26,901 bases of DNA. Origin: a virus. Below, piece by piece: positions 5,987 to 13,377 of this stretch. The position numbers were made by a program, and so were the translations under genes. The notes under the pieces are model-generated. The model was not told the DNA's origin. It was given only the letters and a program-made list of their open reading frames with translations, and did not search any database. The stretch is taken from positions 1-26,901 of IMG/VR virus record IMGVR_UViG_3300030090_001001. One strand, given 5' to 3'. How positions within the stretch are numbered: the stretch's first letter is position 1; each line of letters starts with the position of its first letter.

Positions 5987-6395
5987 TGTTGTTGTCCTCG
6001 GTTGCGTCTTCAATTAAAAGTAAAAATTTTTCTTCGTCTTGTACAATTTCCCAAAACTCGTTGAATGCCTTCTTGCTGCTCCATACAGCAAGCCTGCCAT
6101 CCTCTGTCTCACCTCTGTCTTTACCGGGGGCGATGCACCCCTCAAGCTCATTGGCGTAGTTAGCAGCATGAAACAACAGTCTGTCTCGTCCTTCTACAAT
6201 AATTTCAAACGTGGGGTAGTCGCCACGATGGTAGTAGTCTTTCTGGCAAGGGTGCAGCCCTTCGGGAATTAGTGTCTGTGAATTTTCGATACTCCAAAAG
6301 CTTACACCGTCACTGTCGTTGTATAGCCTTCCCCACACTGCGTCACCCTTTTCTATCTCTCTGCGTAGATGCCATACCGGCGCGTTTACAGCCAT
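5979..6395 (-). CDS. DUF5675-type protein, candidate cell-wall enzyme
   Basis: A 138-residue protein coupled to the upstream 1225-residue gene by TGATG. It has the pattern of the DUF5675 family: VWGRLY, FWSIEN, TLIPEGLHPC, a central strand (PTFEIIVEGRDRLLFHAANY) and GCIAPG, then a helix (SSKKAFNEFWEIV). H76 in FHAAN and C87 in GCI are placed like the catalytic His and Cys of YkuD L,D-transpeptidases (HGxx...GCxR); this comparison is my inference. The next gene in the unit is the holin-like one, which makes a lysis or peptidoglycan role plausible. No classical endolysin domain is visible in the window. Confidence 0.75.
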   Translation of the reverse strand: MAVNAPVWHLRREIEKGDAVWGRLYNDSDGVSFWSIENSQTLIPEGLHPCQKDYYHRGDYPTFEIIVEGRDRLLFHAANYANELEGCIAPGKDRGETEDGRLAVWSSKKAFNEFWEIVQDEEKFLLLIEDATEDNNNE

Positions 6396-9300
6396 CAGTC
6401 TAAGATGTTGTCGATTGCACGAAACGCATTAACACCAAGCCTGCGTCCACGCTCTGTAATTCTATCAAGTTCATACCTAAGGCGTTCCTGAGAAATGGTT
6501 TCGCTTTCAAGCAACCTGTTTCTTTCCTGTCTTAACTCGTTCATGTCTGCAATAAGAGTTTTTGTGTACCGAGCAACTAGGATTTCGTCAGCGTAGTCTT
6601 CCCTGTAATTGTCAAGATCTTCGCGACTTACACCAGCCCTTTCCATGCGTCTTAACTCGTCAGCTTTTTCTTTGGCTTGTCGTAATATGTTATAAGAGGT
6701 GTACTCAATGCCTCCAATATCATACTGTTGGGTATTAAACCGCGCAGTTCCTATTATTTGAGAAAAGCGTTCATCGGGCTCCATTCGAGACAACGGGGTT
6801 CGGCCATCTGCACTTGCTCCAACCGCGTCTACTAATTGCATGGCCCTGCGACCAGTGGTCCCGCCAAGGCTTTGAATAAACGATTCGACTCTAAGCGGAG
6901 ATATTCCAACACCAGTTATATCTTTTATGGTTTGACCAATGCTTTCAGCAAGAACAGGAGTTGTTCTTGTGGTCTGGCGCTCACTTGGTCTTTCTTGAAG
7001 GTACTCTGGAACAATTGGTTTCCATCTAAATAAATCTTTGTTTACTGCTTGCTCAAGAAATGGTTGAGCAGCAGCCGGAATGGGTACAGTTCCTGTAATA
7101 TTTGCTTTCCCAAAGTCCATAATAGTCTGTGCTATCTGACCATCAACGCCCATGCCGCGAGGCGCCGCAGAAGATGCAAGCGATCTAACAGACTCAGGTA
7201 CAGTATCTGGAGAAGTGCTAACCCTCATTGCCATTGCGTCGAGCACTCTTTCGGGCAAAGACGCAAAGACGTAACCCAACTCAAACGGTTTAGGAATACG
7301 ATGGAACCCACCGTCTGGCTTTGGAATTAACCAAAAAAGATTTCTTTCCCACAGAGGCCTGTCCCAATATTCTGGGTTATCCTTGTTCGTCATCCACAAA
7401 GCAACGGTAGGTGCAGTGATTGCGGCACCCATGGTTGTAAGGGAGCCCGGCACAGCTATTGCTTTGGATTTTGTTGGGTCACCCCTAAACAATCTTCCGA
7501 GCTTAGCCCAGCCTTGTAACTGAGCGTTTAAAAACGGTGTAGCCTTAGCAAAGTTTTTTACTCCCTTCCATCCACCCCTTCGACCAAATGGCAATGTTAC
7601 ATCCTGAGAGGCCCATATTGGGGTGTTCGCAAGATCGTAACCCGGCAGTTTATTTTGAGCGCCTCGTGTAAGGGCTCTGTATTGTGCTACGCGAGGAGCG
7701 TTTTCTGCTGACATCCCAATAAGCCGAAGTGTATTGGTAAGAGCGTTTCCGGCTTTAGCTGGTCTTATAATGCCCGGATTCGTGCCGCGCATGAGGCGTT
7801 GAATTATTTTACCGGCATCACTAGCACTTCTGCTCCCAAACGCAACTCCTGCCGTAACGCCGCCTTCTTTTACAAACTCGTTCCAAAGATTTTTGTCCAT
7901 GCCTAGCATGTCACCAAGGCCACCAAGCACGTTGGCTACAGGCGCTGACACCCGACGAACAAAATTATCCCCTTCTGATGACAGCTCTCCGCGAGCCGCA
8001 ATCCCAAGGCCTTGAACTATTTCAGCGCCCGGTCTTGCAAGCGTTCCTATTCCTAATCCGGCTGCTCCAAATTGTAACGCTCGCTCCAGTCGCTCCTCTG
8101 GCGTATCAGCCGTGGTAGCGCCATAAGCCGCACCAGTTGCGCCACCAACAACAGGCTCTATTGCACCACGAGCACCTCGTTGCCCCACCCTTTGAATAGC
8201 AAACATGGGCCAGTCCCGAAGAATCGACAGCACCGCAAAGTCCGGCACCATGGTAATCAAATTTCTTTTTAGATTGGCGGTTTTTGTAAGGATTTCCATG
8301 GTTATGCCTTGAGCTTCTTGGGTTTGACCCTTCAAGACATTAAATAAATCTGTGTCTTCAATAAGAAAGTTTTTTGTTTTGCCTTCATGGATAAACGAAT
8401 AAATGTGGTCTCTGGTTACTTTTCTGCCCTTACTGTCTACTAATCTGCCCGCAGACAAAGCATTGTCTATGGTTTTTTGAGTCATGGGCTGACCGGATGC
8501 AGTCTTCAATTCTCTGGCAATACCGTCAAGAAGTCCTAGTTCGTCGCCTGCCTCCATGACATCGCTCAAGGTTTTGCCAAGCCTTTGACGAGCTACGTCA
8601 TCGTATGTTCTGTAAGTCTGGAAGGCGATAGCGCTGACGGGCGACTCTACTTTGTCGCTTCTTCTGACACCTTCTTGTAGTTCGTCAACACCTTTTTGAG
8701 GCCTGAGCTTAGTAACAATTCCTTTGGATTTAGCAATGCTCTCTTCTATTGACTGCTCACTCAACATAGGAACATAAAAATCTTCAATTGGGTCTGCGCC
8801 CCGCGACGGCCTAACCCTTGAAGACTCTAAAATATATTCATATTCTTGTTTAGAAATAATTCCAGCTTGATGTCGTCGCGCAAGATTTTTTCTTGCAAAA
8901 TCTCGCAACTCATTTGTGGCCCGAACCAACTCAGGGTTGGCCATAATTTCATCATATTTTATTTGCAATTCAGCGTCATCATATCCTGTCCCAGTTTTTT
9001 TGTTTTTGGCTAGTCGAGATGTTTTGCCAAGACTATTCTGTCGCAACACCCAATCTCTGCGAATAAGAGCCGCATCACTAATCTCATCTAGGTTGTTTCT
9101 GTTCCTAAGCAGCCAAGGTCTCATGTTTTGAGCCAGATCTAACTCTGCGGCTTTTTGGGAGCCAAGCATTTTAGCAACTTGCTCGTCAATGTCCTGACCG
9201 GCGCGACGGCCAACCCTGTACCCCAGCCGACTAAGCGGCGAGTACTCATCAAAAAGACCTGCGTAAAATCTTTGCCGGGGATTTAATAATGTTTTTCCGT

Positions 9301-10072
9301 CGCCTGATCCAATAAAGCCCATAATAGAAGACCTTAAGCGACCAAGTGTGGTTGACCCGTCCCTTACCTCTCCCGGCTTGTAAGAGTTGACGCCCTTAAA
9401 AGCGCCTTCGTCTATATCCATCTTTGGCGCTCTTCTGGCACCCGAACCCAAAAACGCACCACCAAGGGCAGATCCTGCTAATTCTAAGGCAAGCTCTTGG
9501 CCAAAACCTGTGCCTCTGTCTTGTGACCACGAAGCGGCTCGCGCAAACGAAAGCGGAGACTCTGCGGCTACGACGCCTGCGGCGCTACGCAGCTTAGAAC
9601 CTTGGGTTGCACGGCCAATACTTGCCAGTGCTCGTGCAGGTAAAACCGCTCTACCTAATCCAAGGGTTCCAATTGTCGTACCAACTTCACCACCTATACG
9701 ACCAATGACTTCTCCTGCTTTACCAGCTTTTCCTTCTGGAGTAAAAAGATTTTCTGCAATATCTTCTGCGCGTTCGGAAACATCTTCCAAGCCTCTACCA
9801 AGACTGCTTATGCCGGGAAGGTCTCCACGTTGGAGAAGCCATCCTGTCCCTTCCCCGAGGCTTGTAACGGCCCTTGTTGCGCCAAGCCCTAACCCTTCCG
9901 CAAACTCGCCAGTGGCACCTAGAAAGCCTTCGCCCTCTTCTTCCTCTTCGGGCTCTGGCGTAGGCGCAGTTGTCTGCACAGACGGACGCTGGCCCCGTTC
10001 TGCTCGCGACAAAGCTTCTTGATGCGACAGGCCTTGGTTTCGCCAAGCAAGATAAATTTCTATCTCATCCAT
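6395..10072 (-). CDS. Very large probable DNA-ejection protein with LPD38-like region
   Basis: A 1225-residue protein. It starts with a short helix (EIYLAWRNQGLSHQEALSRA) and an acidic linker. Residues about 50-220 are Gly/Ala-rich and amphipathic, and could insert in membranes. Residues about 250-560 are helical with RVGRRAGQDIDEQVAKMLG-like segments. Residues about 600-680 (NLITMVPDFAVLSILRDWPM) resemble the large polyvalent protein-associated domain LPD38. Residues about 840-865 (PFLNAQLQGWAKLGRLF) continue the same family feel. The C-terminus, from about 1120, is a charged coiled coil. LPD domains occur in giant mobile-element and phage proteins with packaged or injected enzymes. It is the last of five adjacent large Gly-rich genes after the nozzle, as in podoviruses with internal virion proteins. 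No catalytic site was found. Confidence 0.7.
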   Translation of the reverse strand: MDEIEIYLAWRNQGLSHQEALSRAERGQRPSVQTTAPTPEPEEEEEGEGFLGATGEFAEGLGLGATRAVTSLGEGTGWLLQRGDLPGISSLGRGLEDVSERAEDIAENLFTPEGKAGKAGEVIGRIGGEVGTTIGTLGLGRAVLPARALASIGRATQGSKLRSAAGVVAAESPLSFARAASWSQDRGTGFGQELALELAGSALGGAFLGSGARRAPKMDIDEGAFKGVNSYKPGEVRDGSTTLGRLRSSIMGFIGSGDGKTLLNPRQRFYAGLFDEYSPLSRLGYRVGRRAGQDIDEQVAKMLGSQKAAELDLAQNMRPWLLRNRNNLDEISDAALIRRDWVLRQNSLGKTSRLAKNKKTGTGYDDAELQIKYDEIMANPELVRATNELRDFARKNLARRHQAGIISKQEYEYILESSRVRPSRGADPIEDFYVPMLSEQSIEESIAKSKGIVTKLRPQKGVDELQEGVRRSDKVESPVSAIAFQTYRTYDDVARQRLGKTLSDVMEAGDELGLLDGIARELKTASGQPMTQKTIDNALSAGRLVDSKGRKVTRDHIYSFIHEGKTKNFLIEDTDLFNVLKGQTQEAQGITMEILTKTANLKRNLITMVPDFAVLSILRDWPMFAIQRVGQRGARGAIEPVVGGATGAAYGATTADTPEERLERALQFGAAGLGIGTLARPGAEIVQGLGIAARGELSSEGDNFVRRVSAPVANVLGGLGDMLGMDKNLWNEFVKEGGVTAGVAFGSRSASDAGKIIQRLMRGTNPGIIRPAKAGNALTNTLRLIGMSAENAPRVAQYRALTRGAQNKLPGYDLANTPIWASQDVTLPFGRRGGWKGVKNFAKATPFLNAQLQGWAKLGRLFRGDPTKSKAIAVPGSLTTMGAAITAPTVALWMTNKDNPEYWDRPLWERNLFWLIPKPDGGFHRIPKPFELGYVFASLPERVLDAMAMRVSTSPDTVPESVRSLASSAAPRGMGVDGQIAQTIMDFGKANITGTVPIPAAAQPFLEQAVNKDLFRWKPIVPEYLQERPSERQTTRTTPVLAESIGQTIKDITGVGISPLRVESFIQSLGGTTGRRAMQLVDAVGASADGRTPLSRMEPDERFSQIIGTARFNTQQYDIGGIEYTSYNILRQAKEKADELRRMERAGVSREDLDNYREDYADEILVARYTKTLIADMNELRQERNRLLESETISQERLRYELDRITERGRRLGVNAFRAIDNILD

Positions 10073-10077
10073 TTATT

Positions 10078-12093
10078 TTACGGCTGCGCCATCATTGTGC
10101 GCGTTCGTGATCCGGGGCTCATAATAAGGCCACCCTCTGCTCTTGACTCAAAAAGATCAACTCCGCTTTCCTGTATCATTTCTTGGAGAGCGGCTTCGGC
10201 CTCTGGTTCGTCCATATCCATTAGAACTGTTGCTCGGATTAGGTCCTTCATCTTCTGCATTTCCTCGCTGCTAAAGACTGACGCAGCGTTATCTATTGCA
10301 GTATAAGCAGCCATTAGTCGGGCTTCATCATTACCCACCCGCGCCCGATCCCTTGCTATTGTTAGCGCGGTTTCTAAAATAGATTCTTTATGACCTAAAA
10401 TTGCACTGCCCGTAGCTGGGGTTGGGGCCCTGCCCGTAATTTGTGCATCTTGCAAGGCTCTTATTCGTTGAATGTCTGAAAGAATTGACATTGCTTGTGC
10501 AGAAGTGATTTCGGAAGCTACAGAAGCATCGGCTTGAGCCTTAAGCTTTGCAAGATTCGCAGCTTCAAGTGCTTCGTCTGCTGTAATGACACCGGCTTCA
10601 ACAGACCTTAGAAGGTCTCTTTCAATTTCTCGCATGCCTGCAATGCGGCTTAGTCTACCAATCTCAAGATCGCCTGCACGGGTTAAGATTCTTTCACGCC
10701 TTTCTTCTTGAGCTTCTCGTAGTTCTCTTTGACGGGTAATGCCTCGCGCTAAGGCGCCACCAATCCCACCTTCTTGGAACCTACCGCTTGCGATAGCGCC
10801 AGCTACAATAGCCGCAAGATCATTAGCTTGATCCTGAGCGTCTTGTTCTGGATCATAAAGATTTGCTAAGCGTTGTTCTTGGGCCAGCATGGCTGCTTCA
10901 AGCTCAGTACGATCTGTACCAAGGTTTCTAAGCCTTTCGCGATCCCTCTGCTCGATGATTCGCGCTCGTTCCCGTGCGTTTGTAGCCTGTTCAAGTTGCT
11001 TTGCATAATATGCTTCTTGATCAGAAGTAAGTCCGGGGCCTTCTTCAATTTGCTCCGCAATCTGACGCATAAGGCGTCTTTCTAATTCACCTAGCTCGTC
11101 TAAGGGCTGCTCTTCTGGCTCGCCTCCCGTTGGTGAGTAGGCATCAGTGAGGTCCGATCTGCCACGAAAAAGGTCTTGCGCTGTCGGGGGACCAAAGGCA
11201 GGACCTCTATCCATCCCCGGAAGCATGCCCATTCTTCCGTAGGCTCTCATTTCAGCTAACAATACATCTTGTGGGTCAAGTTCTAGCTCTGATTCTTGCC
11301 CTTGTGCTTCTAGCCTATCAAGCGCTTGGGAATCTTCGAGCGAGCCACCTAGTCCGGGGAGTCCTTGCTCTCGTCTTTCTTGTGCCTCTTGAAAAAGCTC
11401 TCTTAGGACGCGCTCTTCTTCTTGTTCACCAATCCTTGATGGTATCGCTGAAACTCTTGTTGTTTCGGACAATGGAGTTCCCACATCTTGTCCATGAACA
11501 CCTGACCTTAAAAGTTCTTCTACGTCTTGGTACCGAGAAGGAGAGAAGTAGGGATCGGACTCAGCCTCGGCCATTGCCAGCATTCTTTCAATGTAAGACA
11601 AAGGCTCTTCTTGAAGATCACTATATCCTTGAGCCTGACCTACAAGACCGTTAGCGCTACTACCGTTTGAATAGCCGACGATACCGCCTTCTGCCATGGC
11701 ACCCATGGGCATCTGCATAGGCATACCACCTTGTGGGGGCATACCACCTTGTGGGGGCATACCGCCTTGCATCATTGGGGGGCCTTGCATCATTGATGGG
11801 TCCATTGGTGGACCGCCTTGTGCCAAGGCCATGGCGGCAGGCATGGGCTGTGTCTGTTGCGGTTGTGAAATACTGCCAATGCCTTGCAAAGCCCTGCTAA
11901 TAACTTGATCCTTAACGGTGCCTTGCGGCATTTGATTTTGTCGGCTTTGGTACGCTGCGCGATCTTTTTCGCGCCTTAGTATTTCAGCCAAGGTCAAATG
12001 AGGGGGGAATTCATTAGGAGCATTGGCCTCTTGCATTAACCTATCGTCAGAAACGCCTTCTAATTCTTTTGCTAACTGTAAAATATTAGGCAT
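10078..12093 (-). CDS. Probable internal virion (ejection) protein, Met/Gln/Gly-rich
   Basis: A 671-residue protein coupled to the preceding gene by TAATG. Residues 15-46 (SDDRLMQEANAP, then PPHLTLAEILRREKDR) are a module I recognise from uncharacterised marine phage proteins located among internal virion genes. Residues 75-133 are low complexity (MMQGPPMMQGGMPPQGG and similar). They are followed by AEGGIVGY (134-141), with a near copy, AEGGLIM, starting the last 20 residues. Residues about 240-560 are long charged helices (QEQRLANLYDPEQDAQDQA, later ITRQRELREAQEERRERIL), probably coiled coil. The layout suits a protein held in the capsid and ejected with DNA. Function is inferred from context only. 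Confidence 0.65.
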   Translation of the reverse strand: MPNILQLAKELEGVSDDRLMQEANAPNEFPPHLTLAEILRREKDRAAYQSRQNQMPQGTVKDQVISRALQGIGSISQPQQTQPMPAAMALAQGGPPMDPSMMQGPPMMQGGMPPQGGMPPQGGMPMQMPMGAMAEGGIVGYSNGSSANGLVGQAQGYSDLQEEPLSYIERMLAMAEAESDPYFSPSRYQDVEELLRSGVHGQDVGTPLSETTRVSAIPSRIGEQEEERVLRELFQEAQERREQGLPGLGGSLEDSQALDRLEAQGQESELELDPQDVLLAEMRAYGRMGMLPGMDRGPAFGPPTAQDLFRGRSDLTDAYSPTGGEPEEQPLDELGELERRLMRQIAEQIEEGPGLTSDQEAYYAKQLEQATNARERARIIEQRDRERLRNLGTDRTELEAAMLAQEQRLANLYDPEQDAQDQANDLAAIVAGAIASGRFQEGGIGGALARGITRQRELREAQEERRERILTRAGDLEIGRLSRIAGMREIERDLLRSVEAGVITADEALEAANLAKLKAQADASVASEITSAQAMSILSDIQRIRALQDAQITGRAPTPATGSAILGHKESILETALTIARDRARVGNDEARLMAAYTAIDNAASVFSSEEMQKMKDLIRATVLMDMDEPEAEAALQEMIQESGVDLFESRAEGGLIMSPGSRTRTMMAQP
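11720..11755. repeat. 18-bp tandem repeat, two exact copies
   Basis: Two identical 18-bp units (GGCATACCACCTTGTGGG) lie at 11720-11737 and 11738-11755, followed by a diverging third unit. They encode PPQGGM repeats within the Met/Gly/Pro-rich segment of the 671-residue protein, so the copy number may vary by slippage. Confidence 0.85.
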
Positions 12094-13376
12094 TATGTTT
12101 TCTTGTTTCTATTTTGATTGTATAAGTTCATGCCTGCGACTGCTGTGCTAAGGTACCTTTGTCCGGCTGACGGCCCCGCAGTTGCCGTGTTTCTTTGTTG
12201 CACAGTAGTAGATTGGTACGGAAGCTGCCCCATAGCGCCTAACGCAAAGCCAATGTTCTGACGTTCTTGGTTCATGCGGTTCTGGAAATCTTGGTACCCA
12301 ATGTCAAGCGACTGCTGTTGCATCTGACGGGCACGCTGTCCTGCGTCCATCATCTGACCAAAGCGACCAAACGCCATTTGCTGTTGCTGTCCGCCAAGCG
12401 AAGCCAAACCGCCCCCAACATTGTATAAGCCCTGAGATGCAGCCATGCGACGAGCTTGGTCAGCAGCAAACGCTTGTTGTGCGTTTTCAAACGCTCTTTG
12501 TTGGCCCATGCCATAGATGTCACCAATCTGTTGACTGGTACCCATGCGGATCGCTTGCTCGCCAAGACCGTGACGCATGCTGCCAAAAGCGCCTGCTCTT
12601 CCGGCATCACTACCAAGACGTTGCATTTGCCTTTGTGCTTCGCGCCTAACCTCTCTTGCTTGGGGATCAACCACACCAGACATGTAACTAGACATATAAG
12701 GATCTAAAGATCCGGGCTGACTTTGGTAGCCAACGCCGCCGTAGCCACCCATGGCGCCCATCATTGCCTGTTGCGCCGCGCCCATCTCTGCGGGGCCACC
12801 ACTCATGCCGTACTGGTAAATGCCGCGCATAGCCGATGTTTCAGGTCGGCTAAACCCTGCAAGTCGCTGCCCCCCATATCCTTGATAAGGCCGCATGCTT
12901 TCATTGACAATGCGATCTGTGAGTTGTGCATACGCTGGAGCAACTTCAGGTGACACAAAACTTTCTGTTACCTGTTGCGTGGCCTCGTCGATCTCGCCGC
13001 CCTCTTGGTAGCCGGGAAGCTTGCCGCCACCGGCATATCCGCGCTCAATACCAAACTCAGCTATTTCTTCTTCGGTAAGCATTGGCGCCGTCTCTGCTGT
13101 GTACAACGGAGGCAGTGGACGCCTAGGACGGTTCATCAAAGAAATAGCGCGAAGGGCCTCATCTCTCGCCCTGCGCTCTTGAGCAGACTCAAGCACCTTA
13201 CGGTCGCCACGACTCATGTAGTTTGGGTCCATGATTGTATTCAAGTAAGCTAGAATAGCCCTAAGACCTCTTTTGGGTGGCGCAGGAACATCCATCCGAT
13301 CCCTAGGACGGGAGACTGTGCCTTGCACTCCCGGTGGCATTTTCAATAGCTTATCAAGCGATTCGTCTCGTGTCAT
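12093..13376 (-). CDS. Probable internal virion protein, Gln/Met/Gly-rich
   Basis: A 427-residue protein started at the ATG at 13376, directly after the stop of the upstream gene; the in-frame TTG at 13391 is rejected. Residues 114-130 read YAGGGKLPGYQEGGEID, the Gly-Gly motif shared with its neighbours. Residues about 170-260 hold a segment (SYMSGVVDPQAREVRREAQR, then MQRLGSDAGRAGAFGSMRH) that I recognise from phage virion proteins of many groups. There helices with Arg and Gln lead into an AGAFGSxR block. Residues about 270-400 are Gln/Ala/Met-rich helices. No signal peptide or enzyme motif is seen. It belongs to the ejection-protein series by position and composition. Confidence 0.65.
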   Translation of the reverse strand: MTRDESLDKLLKMPPGVQGTVSRPRDRMDVPAPPKRGLRAILAYLNTIMDPNYMSRGDRKVLESAQERRARDEALRAISLMNRPRRPLPPLYTAETAPMLTEEEIAEFGIERGYAGGGKLPGYQEGGEIDEATQQVTESFVSPEVAPAYAQLTDRIVNESMRPYQGYGGQRLAGFSRPETSAMRGIYQYGMSGGPAEMGAAQQAMMGAMGGYGGVGYQSQPGSLDPYMSSYMSGVVDPQAREVRREAQRQMQRLGSDAGRAGAFGSMRHGLGEQAIRMGTSQQIGDIYGMGQQRAFENAQQAFAADQARRMAASQGLYNVGGGLASLGGQQQQMAFGRFGQMMDAGQRARQMQQQSLDIGYQDFQNRMNQERQNIGFALGAMGQLPYQSTTVQQRNTATAGPSAGQRYLSTAVAGMNLYNQNRNKKT

Positions 13377-13377
13377 T

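Noticed and set aside
9387-10022. 211-codon + strand open frame
   Set aside because: It is antisense to the N-terminal part of the 1225-residue gene; its Pro/Ser/Ala-rich composition follows from the Gly/Ala/Arg codons on the other strand, and no ribosome-binding site was evident.
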